From the NCBI RefSeq assembly GCF_020532645.1, contig NZ_JAJAUZ010000061.1, positions 1 to 41,542 on the forward strand: a stretch of DNA of 41,542 nucleotides, in the 5' to 3' direction. The translations under genes were made by a program, and so were the position numbers. The notes beneath the pieces were generated by a model. That model did no database searches. It worked only from the letters and a program-made list of their open reading frames with translations, and was not told where the DNA came from. Source of the DNA: Streptomyces bambusae (GTDB taxonomy: Bacteria; Actinomycetota; Actinomycetes; Streptomycetales; Streptomycetaceae). Of this stretch, positions 23,354 to 31,560 are shown piece after piece (within the stretch, counting starts at the first letter, position 1; the number at the start of each line of letters is the position of its first letter).

Positions 23354-23359
23354 TAGCAT
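23354..23359 (+). promoter_or_regulatory. predicted -10 box, leaderless amidase transcript
   Basis: TAGCAT ends 6 bases before the GTG at 23366, and no ribosome binding site is present. Confidence 0.6.
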
Positions 23360-23365
23360 CGCGAC

Positions 23366-24385
23366 GTGCCGTACGACGACAGCCCCCCGCCCCCGGAGTC
23401 CACCGCCTCCATCCCCCCCGGCCGCCACCAGCCCCGGCTGCTGCGCCGCTCCACCCTGACGGTCGCCCTGGCCGCCCTGGCCCCCGTATGCCTGGCCGGC
23501 TGGGTCCTCACCCAGGTCTTCACCGGCAGCGCCGAGCCCGCCGGCACCGCCGCACCCCCGCCCGCCCCCGGCGACGCCAAGCCGCGCCCGGTGGCGGCCA
23601 CCCCGACCCCGCCGTCCGGCACGGCCTCGGCATCGGCATCGGCATCCGCGAGCGCCGCCCCGGCCACTCCGGGCCCCGCCACCCCGACCGCCGCCGCCCC
23701 GAACCCCGCCGCCCCCCTCGCCGGCCGCACCGTCGTCGTGGACCCCGGCCACAACCCCGCCAACTTCCAGCACACCCGCGAGATCAACCAGCTCGTCGAC
23801 ATCGGCACCGCCCGCAAGGAGTGCGACACCACCGGCACGACCACCAACGCCGGATACAAGGAAGCCGAGTTCAGCCTCGACGTGTCCCGCCGCCTCCGCA
23901 CGATCCTCGAACGGCAGGGCGCCCGCGTCGTGTTCACCCACGAGGCGGACCGCGCCTGGGGGCCTTGCATCGACGAGCGGGCCCGGATCGGCAACGAGGC
24001 GGCCGCCGACGCGGTGGTCTCCGTCCACGCGGACGGCTCCTCCGCCGGCAACCGCGGCTTCCACGTGATCCTCCCCGCCAAGGTGAAGGGCGGGGCGGCG
24101 GACACCGCCGCCATCGTCGGCCCGTCCCGCGAACTCGGCGAGCGCATCGCCGGGAACTACCTGCGCACCACCGGCCTCGCCCCCTCCAACTACGTGGGCG
24201 GCGGAACCGGACTGGTCGTCCGCAGCGATCTCGGCGGCCTCAACCTGTCGAAACGCCCCAAGGTGTTCATCGAATGCGGCAACATGCGTGACGCCAAAGA
24301 CGCGGCCCTGCTGACGGATCCGCAGTGGCGGCAGAAGGCGGCACAGGGCATCGCCGACGGCATCGTCGGGTTCCTGGGCGGGTAG
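23366..24385 (+). CDS. N-acetylmuramoyl-L-alanine amidase (Amidase_3), membrane-anchored
   Basis: A 339-residue cell-wall hydrolase that cleaves the bond between MurNAc and the stem peptide. A cytoplasmic Pro-rich stretch (1-30) is followed by one membrane segment (about 31-54, VALAALAPVCLAGWVL) and a low-complexity Ala/Pro/Ser linker with SASASASAS. The zinc amidase domain has VVVDPGHNP (first His), YKEAEFSLDVS (Glu), VVSVHADGS (second His) and a C-terminal FIECGNMRD with the catalytic Glu. GTG 23366 is supported by the leaderless geometry. It probably acts outside the membrane on peptidoglycan. Confidence 0.92.
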   Translation: MPYDDSPPPPESTASIPPGRHQPRLLRRSTLTVALAALAPVCLAGWVLTQVFTGSAEPAGTAAPPPAPGDAKPRPVAATPTPPSGTASASASASASAAPATPGPATPTAAAPNPAAPLAGRTVVVDPGHNPANFQHTREINQLVDIGTARKECDTTGTTTNAGYKEAEFSLDVSRRLRTILERQGARVVFTHEADRAWGPCIDERARIGNEAAADAVVSVHADGSSAGNRGFHVILPAKVKGGAADTAAIVGPSRELGERIAGNYLRTTGLAPSNYVGGGTGLVVRSDLGGLNLSKRPKVFIECGNMRDAKDAALLTDPQWRQKAAQGIADGIVGFLGG

Positions 24386-24513
24386 TCCTGGACGGGGGCG
24401 GGCGCCCCCGGCCGACTCGGCGCGGGGAGCATCCGTACCATGGTTGCCGCCTCGCTCCGCCCCTGGCAGCGGCCGCGGCACCACGACGACGAGACGACGA
24501 GAAGGACATCCAA

Positions 24514-25377
24514 GTGAACATCCGCTCCCTCACAAGAGGCGACGGCGTGGTGATCGGAGCAGCGGCGTTGCTGTTCATCGCCTCGTTCCTCGACTACTAC
24601 TCCGTCGACGGAATCGACATGCCGAGCGCCTGGGACACCGACGCGTTCTTCCTGGTCCTCCCGTCGATCTTCCTGCTGGGCTTCATCGGCACCGGCCTGC
24701 TGCTCGCCGCGCGCTTCCAGCCGCAGTCCCGCCAGCTGCTCGGCCTGCCGATGACCGCGTGGGGCACGGTGCTGGTGGTGGCCGCGACCTGGTCCTCGCT
24801 GTGGTCGCTGATCCTCAGCCCGGACAACGGCGGCCTGGGCGCGGGCGCCATCCTGGCCTTCCTCGCCACGCTGGCGCTGACCGGCGCGACGCTCTTCGGC
24901 TCGAAGGTGCCCGCCCTGAAGGGCCCGCTGCTGCCGGCTCCGGCCCCGGCCGCGGCGGCCCCGTTCGGCGGCCAGCCGGGACAGCCCGGCCAGCAGCAGC
25001 CCGGCGGGTACGGCTACCCCGGTCAGCAGCAGCCGTTCGGCGGCCAGCAGGCCGGTGCTCCGTTCGGCGGGCAGCAGGACCCGGCCCCGCAGCACGGCGG
25101 TCCCGGTCCGCAGCACGGCGGGCCCGGCGCCCAGGGCGGGCACGACCCGCTCGCCGCGCAGCCCGCGCCGGCGGCGGAGTTCGCGGCGTTCTGGTTCGCC
25201 GTCCCGGCGGCCCGTCCGCTGTTCGCGGAGGACGGCTCCGGCGCGCAGATCGCCGAGCTGGCCCCCGGCACCTGGTACCTCGCGGTGGACCAGCGCGGCC
25301 CGGCCGCCCTGGTCGCGCAGACGCAGGACGGCCGGCGCGGCGTCCTCCAGGACACCTCGGACATCCAGCGCGGCTGA
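24514..25377 (+). CDS. membrane protein with Gln/Pro/Gly-rich linker (DUF5336-like)
   Basis: A 287-residue protein with four predicted transmembrane helices in the first 130 residues (GDGVVIGAAALLFIASFLDY; FLVLPSIFLLGFIGTGLLLA; a third around TAWGTVLVVAATW; a fourth around GAGAILAFLATLALTG). A linker rich in PGQQQP and GGQQ (about 150-215) leads to a C-terminal domain, FWFAVPAARPLFAEDGSGAQ onward, that looks beta-rich and is probably cytoplasmic. It resembles actinobacterial DUF5336 proteins, whose role I do not know. GTG 24514 has AAGGA 8 bases upstream. A terminator follows. Confidence 0.8.
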   Translation: MNIRSLTRGDGVVIGAAALLFIASFLDYYSVDGIDMPSAWDTDAFFLVLPSIFLLGFIGTGLLLAARFQPQSRQLLGLPMTAWGTVLVVAATWSSLWSLILSPDNGGLGAGAILAFLATLALTGATLFGSKVPALKGPLLPAPAPAAAAPFGGQPGQPGQQQPGGYGYPGQQQPFGGQQAGAPFGGQQDPAPQHGGPGPQHGGPGAQGGHDPLAAQPAPAAEFAAFWFAVPAARPLFAEDGSGAQIAELAPGTWYLAVDQRGPAALVAQTQDGRRGVLQDTSDIQRG

Positions 25378-25397
25378 CCCGCGCACCCGCTGCGACG

Positions 25398-25429
25398 ACG
25401 GCCCCCCGCCCTTCCGGGCTGGGGGCCGT
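25398..25429 (+). terminator. hairpin terminator
   Basis: ACGGCCCCC (25398-25406) pairs with GGGGGCCGT (25421-25429), and a few T follow. It separates the membrane-protein gene from the LLM oxidoreductase gene. Confidence 0.75.
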
Positions 25430-25443
25430 TGCCCTACAGTCCC

Positions 25444-25458
25444 CTGACTGGCCGTCAG
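25444..25458. promoter_or_regulatory. palindrome CTGAC-N5-GTCAG before the LLM gene
   Basis: CTGACTGGCCGTCAG, followed by ATT as at 22250. It stands 23 bases before the ATG at 25482 and about 6 bases after a TACAGT -10-like box (25435-25440), a repressor-like position. Confidence 0.55.
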
Positions 25459-25481
25459 ATTCGGTGCAACGGAGGGGACTC

Positions 25482-26492
25482 ATGCGCCTGGGACTCGCGC
25501 TCGGCTACTGGGGCCGCGGCCCCCAGCCGGCCCATCTCGACCTGGCCGCCGAGGCGGAACGGCTCGGCTACGACTCGGTGTGGACCGCCGAGGCCTGGGG
25601 TTCGGACGCCTTCACCACCCTGACCTGGATCGCCGCGCACACCTCGCGGATCCGGCTGGGCACCGCGATCGCCCAGATGGCCGCGCGGACGCCGACCGCC
25701 ACCGCGATGCAGGCCCTCACCCTCGACCACCTGTCCGGCGGGCGGATGATGCTGGGACTCGGGCTGTCCGGCCCGCAGGTGGTGGAGGGCTGGTACGGGC
25801 GGCCCTTCCCCGCCAGTCCGCTGACCGCGACCCGCGAGTACGTGGACGTGGTGCGGCAGGTGCTGCGGCGCGAGGCGCCGGTGGCGCTGGACGGGCGGTT
25901 CCACGCGCACCCGTACCGGGGGGCGGACGGCACGGGGCTCGGCAAACCGCTGAAGCCGATCACGCATCCGCTGCGGGCGGACCTGCCGGTGCTGCTGGGG
26001 GCCGAGGGGCCGAAGAACGTCGCGCAGACCGTGCGGATCGCGGACGGATGGCTGCCGCTGTACTGGTCGCCCACCCGGACGGACGTGTACGAGGACGCGC
26101 TCGCCGCGGTGCCGGACGGATTCATGATCGCCCCGATGGTGCGGGCGAAGGTCTGCGACGACGTCGCGGAGGGGCTGCTGCCGGTGAAGGCGATGCTCGG
26201 CTTCTACATCGGGGGCATGGGGCATGCGGCGCGGAACTTCCACGCGGATCTGATGGGGCGGATGGGGTACGAGGCGGAGGCCCGGCGGATCCAGGACCTG
26301 TTCCTCGCCGGGCGCAAGGAAGAGGCGGTCCTCGCCGTCCCCGACGCGTTCGCCGACGAGATCTCGCTGGTGGGACCCCGCGAACGCATCGCCGAACGCC
26401 TGGCCCGCTGGCGCGCCACCCCCGTCACGGACCTCCTGGTCACGTCCCCCGACCCCCACACCCTCCGCGTCCTGGCCGAGCTGGCCCTCTGA
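25482..26492 (+). CDS. LLM class F420-dependent oxidoreductase
   Basis: A 336-residue luciferase-like TIM-barrel oxidoreductase. The N terminus MRLGLALGYWGRGPQ, the AERLGYDSVWTAEAWGSDAF segment, LGTAIAQMAARTPTATAMQA and LLGAEGPKNVAQTVRIADGW are characteristic of F420-binding members rather than flavin monooxygenases. Mycobacterial Rv3520c, in the KstR regulon, is of this class and is the closest relative I can name. Likely a two-electron oxidation or reduction with coenzyme F420; substrate unknown. ATG 25482 has GGAGGGG 6 bases upstream. The palindrome in front matches one before the fadE34-like operon, hinting at co-regulation. Confidence 0.9.
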   Translation: MRLGLALGYWGRGPQPAHLDLAAEAERLGYDSVWTAEAWGSDAFTTLTWIAAHTSRIRLGTAIAQMAARTPTATAMQALTLDHLSGGRMMLGLGLSGPQVVEGWYGRPFPASPLTATREYVDVVRQVLRREAPVALDGRFHAHPYRGADGTGLGKPLKPITHPLRADLPVLLGAEGPKNVAQTVRIADGWLPLYWSPTRTDVYEDALAAVPDGFMIAPMVRAKVCDDVAEGLLPVKAMLGFYIGGMGHAARNFHADLMGRMGYEAEARRIQDLFLAGRKEEAVLAVPDAFADEISLVGPRERIAERLARWRATPVTDLLVTSPDPHTLRVLAELAL

Positions 26493-26510
26493 CTTCGGCG
26501 AGGCTCGTGA

Positions 26511-26548
26511 TCCGGCGCTCGAGGACCGGGGTCCGGGGCGGAGCCCCG
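26511..26548 (+). repeat. dispersed GC-rich intergenic repeat, copy 12
   Basis: TCCGGCGCTCGAGGACCGGG, then GTCCGGGGCGGAGCCCC. It fills the 61-base gap between the convergent LLM and lipoprotein genes. Confidence 0.75.
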
Positions 26549-26553
26549 GGGCG

Positions 26554-27246
26554 TCAGCCGCCGGTCAACTGGCCGACGGTGACGTCCTTGTCCACCACCT
26601 CCGCACCTGCGCTCTTGCCCGCATCCTTCACTCCGTTGATGACGCCTTCGAGCGACGAGATGTCCGCGTCCCCCACCTGCCCCTTGCGCAGCTTCGTCCC
26701 CAGCCCCTTCAGCGACTCGATCCCGGCCGTCAGCGGGGCGAGCGCCTTGGACAGCAGCGGATCGGCCTCCGCGTTCCGCACCGCCCTCTTCAGCTGGTTG
26801 TATGCGAACGCACCGGCCAACCCGGCCTTCCCGAGGGCGAGCCAGCGCCCCTTCGTGCCCTTCTTGAACTTGCCCGCCTTGTACGGCTTGACGATCCACT
26901 GGTACGTCGCCCCCGCCGCCAGCCCCACATTGGCGACGAAGCGCGTCTTGGCGAGCCGCCGCTGTTCGGTGGTGGCCGTGGCCGTCGGCGCGGCCTCGGC
27001 CGCCAGGGCCTCGGCCTCCGCCTCCCAGGCGGCCGTGGCGGCCTGTGCCCGTACCGCCTCGACGAGGTCCGGGCGGGCCGCCGGGGCGAGGGACAGCGCG
27101 ACCGCTCCGCCCTGGCCGCGGGCACCGGCGCCGGTCGTGCCGGCGTCGCTGCACCCGGCGGCGCCCGCGAGCAGCGCGGTGCACAGGGCGAAGGCCGTCA
27201 TGCCGCGGCGGAAACGGTTGGTCGTGGGTGTGGACGGTATGGACAC
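26554..27246 (-). CDS. hypothetical lipoprotein
   Basis: A 230-residue predicted lipoprotein. The N terminus has arginines, a hydrophobic stretch and a lipobox-like LLAGAAGC ending at about residue 32. The mature part is Ala-rich and helical (AAWEAEAEALAAEAAPTATA), followed by a basic segment (KPYKAGKFKKGTKGRW) and alternating Lys/Gly near the end. I do not recognise a domain. GTG 27246 follows GGAGG 6 bases upstream. Expected location is the outer face of the membrane. The 136 bases upstream show no clear promoter. Confidence 0.75.
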   Translation of the reverse strand: MSIPSTPTTNRFRRGMTAFALCTALLAGAAGCSDAGTTGAGARGQGGAVALSLAPAARPDLVEAVRAQAATAAWEAEAEALAAEAAPTATATTEQRRLAKTRFVANVGLAAGATYQWIVKPYKAGKFKKGTKGRWLALGKAGLAGAFAYNQLKRAVRNAEADPLLSKALAPLTAGIESLKGLGTKLRKGQVGDADISSLEGVINGVKDAGKSAGAEVVDKDVTVGQLTGG

Positions 27247-27382
27247 GGTGTCCTCCGGGGGAGTGAGGTGTCCCCCGCAGGTTCACCCGTCACCCCACGC
27301 CCCGCCACTCGGGCCACCCGTACGGACCGCCCCGCTGGCGCACCGGCGCGGCACCCCGCACCCTGCCCCGGTCAGACCTTCG

Positions 27383-28471
27383 TCAGACCCCTGCGCAGCA
27401 GTCCGGATCGAGCCCTGCCGGAAGCTCCGTACCGCCGAACACGGCCGTCGTCGCCTCGTCCCCGCCCAGTGCGGCCACGGCGAGCAGCAGGGAGCCGGCG
27501 GTCCAGGTGGTCTGCTCGACGGGCCAGACCGCGCGGTCCTCGTAGACGTAGCCGGTCCAGTACATGCCGCCGTCGGCGCGCAGGTGGGTGATGGAGCGGA
27601 GGATGTCCAGGGCGCGGTCCGACTCGCCCATCGCCCAGAGGGCGAGGGCCAGTTCGCAGCTCTCGCCGCCGGTCACCCACGGGTTCGGCAGGACGCAGCG
27701 GACGCCGAGGTCCGGGACGACGAACTCGTCCCAGCGGGCCTCGATGCGCGCTTTGGCCTCCGCGCCGGTGAGCGCCCCGCCGAGGACCGGGTAGTACCAG
27801 TCCATGGAGTAGCGGTCCTTGTCGAGGAACCGCTCGGGGTGCCGGCGTATCGCGTGCGCCAGCGCACCGGCCGCGAGCTCCCAGTCCGGCTGCGGCTCCT
27901 CGCGGTGCTCGGCGATGGCCAGTGCGCAGCGCAGCGCCTGGTGCACGGACGAGGAGCCGGTCAGCAGCGCGTCGGCGACGGCGGTGCCGTCGGGCTCGCG
28001 CTTCCAGCCGATCTGCCCGCCCGGCTGCTGGAGGCCGAGGACGAACTCCACGGCCGCGTAGACCACCGGCCACATGCGGTCGAGGAAGGTGTCGTCGCCG
28101 GTCGCCAGGTAGTGGTGCCAGACGCCGACCGCGACGTACGCGCTGAAGTTGCTCTCCTTGCCGCCGTCCTGCGGGGTGGTGGTGTCCACGCCCTCGGGCC
28201 GGTCGGCGTAGGCCGCGTACCAGGAGCCGTCGGCGTTCTGGTGCCGGGCCAGCCAGGCGTAGGCGCGTTCGGCGGCCGCGTGCTCGCCGGCGGCGTCCAG
28301 GGCCATGGCGGCCTCGGTGTGGTCCCACGGGTCGAGGTGGTGCCCGCGGAACCACGGGATCGCACCGTCCGTGCGCTGGACGGCGAGGATGCCGGCGACG
28401 GTCTCGGCGGCCTGGTCGGCCGTCAGCACGCCGGGCAGGACCAGGTGTTCGGTACGCCCGGGCGAGCTCAC
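27383..28471 (-). CDS. prenyltransferase/squalene-oxidase-repeat (alpha/alpha-toroid) protein
   Basis: A 362-residue cytoplasmic protein with alpha/alpha-toroid repeats. Repeat signatures with Asp-Gly and aromatic residues recur: QRTDGAIPWFRGHHLDPWDH, QNADGSWYAAY, QQPGGQIGWKRE and RADGGMYWTGY. It lacks a clear DXDD cyclase motif, so terpene cyclisation is not supported; glycan binding or hydrolysis by a related (alpha/alpha)6 fold is possible. The GTG at 28471 overlaps the upstream methyltransferase stop as GTGA, indicating translational coupling. The C terminus ends DPDCCAGV with a vicinal cysteine pair. Third gene of the glycosyltransferase-methyltransferase-toroid operon. Confidence 0.8.
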   Translation of the reverse strand: MSSPGRTEHLVLPGVLTADQAAETVAGILAVQRTDGAIPWFRGHHLDPWDHTEAAMALDAAGEHAAAERAYAWLARHQNADGSWYAAYADRPEGVDTTTPQDGGKESNFSAYVAVGVWHHYLATGDDTFLDRMWPVVYAAVEFVLGLQQPGGQIGWKREPDGTAVADALLTGSSSVHQALRCALAIAEHREEPQPDWELAAGALAHAIRRHPERFLDKDRYSMDWYYPVLGGALTGAEAKARIEARWDEFVVPDLGVRCVLPNPWVTGGESCELALALWAMGESDRALDILRSITHLRADGGMYWTGYVYEDRAVWPVEQTTWTAGSLLLAVAALGGDEATTAVFGGTELPAGLDPDCCAGV

Positions 28472-29202
28472 TGGGCGGCGCCGGCGGGCAGGTGCGGCTT
28501 GGTCGCGTACGCCACGAAGCTCTTGCCGATGACGGGGTTGAGCGCCTGCTCGGCGAGCCGGGTGGCCAGCGGCTTCTTCATGATGTCCCAGACCAGGAGC
28601 TTGTGGTACGCCTTGACCGGCAGCGCCTTGTCGTTGTCCACGCCGAAGGCGCACTTGAGCCACCAGTACGGGGAGTGCAGCCCGTGCGCGTGGTGGGTGC
28701 CGTACGGCTTGAGGCCGGCCTGCTCCATCTTGCCGAGGAGTTCGTCGGCCTTGTAGATGCGGATGTGGCCGCCCTCGACCTCGTGGTACGCGTCGGAGAG
28801 CGCCCAGCAGATCTTCTCGGGGCCGTACCGCGGGACGGTGATGGCGATCCGGCCGCCCGGCCGCAGGACGCGCACCATCTCGGCGAGCACGCCCTTGTCG
28901 TCGGGGATGTGCTCCATGACCTCGGAGATGATGACGACGTCGAACGACTCGTCGGGGAACGGCAGGGCGAGCGCGTCGCCCTCCATGGCGGTGGCGGTGG
29001 CCCCGGCGGGCGCCTCCCCGGCCTCCTTCATCGCGGCGAACCACTTGGCGACCTCGCGGATCTCCTCGCCGTTGCGGTCGAGGGCGACCACCTGGGCGCC
29101 GCGCCGGTAGCACTCGAAGGCGTGCCGGCCGGCGCCGCAGCCCAGATCGAGTACGCGGTCGCCGGCGGCGAGCGGGAACCGGGAGAAATCGACGGTCAGC
29201 AC
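28468..29202 (-). CDS. class I SAM-dependent methyltransferase (UbiE/COQ5-like fold)
   Basis: A 244-residue methyltransferase. VLDLGCGAGRHAFECYRRGA is motif I, VVALDRNGEEI follows with the acidic ribose ligand, and DVVIISEVMEHIPDDKGVL and LRPGGRIAITVP complete the fold. The C-terminal part (GLHSPYWWLKCAFGVDN) is peculiar to the subgroup and may contact a lipid or glycolipid substrate. GTG 29202 has GGCAGGA about 7 bases upstream. It lies 69 bases after the glycosyltransferase and overlaps the toroid gene. Confidence 0.88.
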   Translation of the reverse strand: MLTVDFSRFPLAAGDRVLDLGCGAGRHAFECYRRGAQVVALDRNGEEIREVAKWFAAMKEAGEAPAGATATAMEGDALALPFPDESFDVVIISEVMEHIPDDKGVLAEMVRVLRPGGRIAITVPRYGPEKICWALSDAYHEVEGGHIRIYKADELLGKMEQAGLKPYGTHHAHGLHSPYWWLKCAFGVDNDKALPVKAYHKLLVWDIMKKPLATRLAEQALNPVIGKSFVAYATKPHLPAGAAQ

Positions 29203-29271
29203 GAGGTCCTGCCTTCGCGGTCGAGGGAGTGGGGGTGGTGCGTCATCGCGGGGTGGTCCTGGGGCCTCGGA

Positions 29272-30636
29272 TCAGCGGGCGGAGCCGGTGGTGCGGGCGG
29301 TGCCGGTGGTACGGGTGGAGCCGGCGCGGGCGATGGCCGCCCGGTAGTGCGCGACGGTGCCCTCGGCGGCCTTGGCCCACGTGAACTTCTCCAGCACCCG
29401 GGCCCGGCCGGCCTCGCCGAGGCGGGCGCGCAGCTCCGGGTCGCCGAGCAGCCGGCCGAGGGCGCCGGCGAGCGCCCCGGCATCGCCCGTGGGCACGGCC
29501 AGGCAGGTCTCGCCGTCGGGTCCGGCGACCTCGGGGATCGCGCCGCCGGTGGTGGCGACCAGCGGGGTGCCGGTGGCCATGGCCTCGGCGGCGGGCAGCG
29601 AGAAGCCCTCGTAGAGGGAGGGCACGCAGGCGACCTCGGCGCTGCGGACCAGGTCGACGAGCTCGGCGTCGGTGATGCCCTTGACGAACCGGACGGCGTC
29701 CTGGAGCCCGTACGTCTCGATGGCCTTGGCGACCGGGCCGCGCTCGGCGCGCTTGCCGACGACGACGAGGTGGGCGCCGGGCTGCTCGGTGCGGAGCTTG
29801 GCGAGGGCCTCGATCAGGTACACGAGCCCCTTGAGCGGGACGTCGGCGCTGGAGGTGGTGACGATCCGGCCGGGCACCCGGGCGACGGCCGGGTCCGGGG
29901 ACCACAGCTCGGTGTCGGCGCCGATGTGGACGACGTGGATGCGGTCGTCGCGGACACCGAGGTGGTCGGCTATCTCCTGGCGCGAGGAGCCGGAGACGGT
30001 CAGCACGGACGGCAGCCGGCGGGCGACCCGGGCCTGCATGCGCGTGAAGGCGTACCAGCGGCGGACGGAGGCGCGCCGCTTGCGGTCCTTGGCGGCGTCC
30101 AGCTCCAGCTGCCGGTCGACGGTGATCGGGTGGTGGATGGTGGTGACCAGGGGCGCGCCGAGGTCGGCGAGCAGCCCGTAGCCGAGGGTCTGGTTGTCGT
30201 GGACGACGTCGAACTCGCCGCGGCGGGCGGCCAGGTGGCGGCGGGCGCGCAGCGAGAAGGTCAGCGGCTCGGGGAAGCCGCCGGTCCACATGGTGGCGAC
30301 CTCCAGCGCGTCGATCCAGTCGCGGTACTCGCCGCGCCCGGGCGTGCGGAACGGGTCGGGCTGGCGGTACAGGTCGAGGCTGGGCAGCTCGGTGAGGGAC
30401 AGGCCGCCGCCGGGGACTCCGTCGGTGACCTCGTCGAGGACGGCGTAGGGCTGCGCGCCGATCACTTCGACGGTGTGGCCGAGGCGGGCCAGTTCGCGGG
30501 AGAGGTGCCGGACGTAGACGCCCTGGCCGCCGCAGAACGGGTTCCCTTTGTACGTGAGGAGTGCGATGCGCAACGGCCGGTCGCCGTCAGCGGCGGAACC
30601 CGCGAAAGGGCTCTCCACCATGGCCTCAGCGGTCAC
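29272..30636 (-). CDS. GT4-family retaining glycosyltransferase
   Basis: A 454-residue GT-B glycosyltransferase. The N-terminal acceptor domain begins RIALLTYKGNPFCGGQGVYV. The donor domain has VPLKGLVYLIEALA and the retaining E-x7-E signature PSLYEGFSLPAAEAMATG. Donor and acceptor are unknown; with a methyltransferase and a toroid protein downstream, a modified glycolipid or polysaccharide is likely. GTG 30636, with AAGGGGG 6 bases upstream, is preferred to the ATG at 30621. The C-terminal tail has TTG-rich repeats (TRTTGTARTTGSAR). Divergent from kstR; a KstR-type operator overlaps its predicted -35 box. Confidence 0.9.
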   Translation of the reverse strand: MTAEAMVESPFAGSAADGDRPLRIALLTYKGNPFCGGQGVYVRHLSRELARLGHTVEVIGAQPYAVLDEVTDGVPGGGLSLTELPSLDLYRQPDPFRTPGRGEYRDWIDALEVATMWTGGFPEPLTFSLRARRHLAARRGEFDVVHDNQTLGYGLLADLGAPLVTTIHHPITVDRQLELDAAKDRKRRASVRRWYAFTRMQARVARRLPSVLTVSGSSRQEIADHLGVRDDRIHVVHIGADTELWSPDPAVARVPGRIVTTSSADVPLKGLVYLIEALAKLRTEQPGAHLVVVGKRAERGPVAKAIETYGLQDAVRFVKGITDAELVDLVRSAEVACVPSLYEGFSLPAAEAMATGTPLVATTGGAIPEVAGPDGETCLAVPTGDAGALAGALGRLLGDPELRARLGEAGRARVLEKFTWAKAAEGTVAHYRAAIARAGSTRTTGTARTTGSAR

Positions 30637-30668
30637 TCCCGGCCCCCTTCTCGCTGCACTTTCGGCGG

Positions 30669-30697
30669 AGCGTAACCGCTCGGATAATCTAGAACAA
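30669..30697 (-). promoter_or_regulatory. predicted promoter of the glycosyltransferase operon
   Basis: Minus-strand -35 TTGTTC (30697-30692) and -10 TACGCT (30674-30669), 17 bases apart. The -35 lies inside the KstR-type operator. Confidence 0.6.
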
Positions 30698-30703
30698 GTT
30701 TCA
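30690..30703. promoter_or_regulatory. KstR-type operator between glycosyltransferase and kstR
   Basis: TAGAACAAGTTTCA matches TnnAACnnGTTnnA exactly. On the plus strand it follows a TAATCT -10-like box (30685-30690), so it could block kstR itself as well as the divergent operon. Confidence 0.82.
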
Positions 30704-30843
30704 GACTTGATCCGTCGCGGAGCATTGAATCTACCGGCCGGAAACCACACCGTAAGAGGCGGAGCAGGTGATTCGCGCCACCACCGGCGGTCCTGCCATG
30801 CTGAGCCACCGGAGCTCACGGACACGCGGAAGAGATGGGACAC

Positions 30844-31482
30844 ATGACAGCGGAAGCCAAGGCCGTCACCCCCGCCTCTCCGCCCCTGACCGAGCGGCAG
30901 GAGGCGCGCCGGCGGCGGATCCTGCACGCGAGTGCGCAGCTGGCCAGCCGGGGCGGCTTCGACGCGGTCCAGATGCGGGAGGTCGCCGAGTCGTCCAGCG
31001 TGGCGCTGGGCACGCTGTACCGGTACTTCCCGTCGAAGGTGCACCTGCTGGTGGCGACGATGCAGGACCAGCTCCAGCACATGCACACGACGCTGCGCAA
31101 GCGCCCGCCGGCCGGTGAGGACCCCTCGGAGCGAGTCGCGGAGACGCTGATGCGGGCGTTCCGGGCGCTGCAGCGGGAGCCGCACCTCGCGGACGCGATG
31201 GTCCGGGCGCTGACGTTCGCGGACCGCAGCGTCAGCCCGGAGGTGGACACCGTGTCCCGGCTGACCACGGCCATCATCCTGGACGCGATGGGCCTGGACG
31301 GGCCGCCGACCGCGGAGCAGCTGTCCGCGGTCCGCGTCATCGAGCACACCTGGCACTCGGCGCTGATCACCTGGCTGTCGGGGCGGGCGTCGATCGCACA
31401 GGTGAAGATCGACATCGAGACGGTGTGCCGGCTGATCGAACTGACCGCTCCGGAAAAGGCCGGATCCCAGCGGCCGGGGTGA
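30844..31482 (+). CDS. kstR: KstR-like TetR family repressor
   Basis: A 212-residue TetR regulator that follows mycobacterial KstR along its length: RRRRILHASAQLASRGGFDA, QMREVAESSSVALGTLYRYF with the helix-turn-helix (43-65), PSKVHLLVATM, then the ligand domain with EPHLADAMVRALTFAD, EVDTVSRLTTAII and VRVIEHTWHSALITWLSGRA. KstR represses sterol catabolism and is released by a sterol-derived CoA thioester. The matching operators in this window support DNA-binding specificity. Ligand in Streptomyces is unknown. ATG 30844 has GGAAGAG at proper spacing; the ATG at 30835 is too close to it. The symbol is by resemblance. Confidence 0.88.
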   Translation: MTAEAKAVTPASPPLTERQEARRRRILHASAQLASRGGFDAVQMREVAESSSVALGTLYRYFPSKVHLLVATMQDQLQHMHTTLRKRPPAGEDPSERVAETLMRAFRALQREPHLADAMVRALTFADRSVSPEVDTVSRLTTAIILDAMGLDGPPTAEQLSAVRVIEHTWHSALITWLSGRASIAQVKIDIETVCRLIELTAPEKAGSQRPG

Positions 31483-31487
31483 GGCGC

Positions 31488-31511
31488 GGCGGCCGGTTCC
31501 TCCCGGCCGCC
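31488..31511. terminator. hairpin between convergent kstR and lipoprotein genes
   Basis: GGCGGCCGG (31488-31496) and CCGGCCGCC (31503-31511) form a perfect 9-bp stem with a 6-base loop, directly after the kstR stop. Confidence 0.7.
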
Positions 31512-31520
31512 GGCTCGTGC

Positions 31521-31560
31521 GGGCGTCAGCCGGCCGTGCGGGGCGTCAGTCGGCCGTGCC
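31521..31560. repeat. 20-base tandem duplication at the lipoprotein 3' end
   Basis: GGGCGTCAGCCGGCCGTGCG is followed directly by GGGCGTCAGTCGGCCGTGCC, 18 of 20 identical. The second copy contains the lipoprotein stop codon. Confidence 0.85.

Noticed and set aside
30534..30541. AACGGGTT, resembling the KstR operator core
   Set aside because: It lies inside the glycosyltransferase coding sequence (start of the conserved NPFCGG segment), and the outer T and A of the motif are missing.
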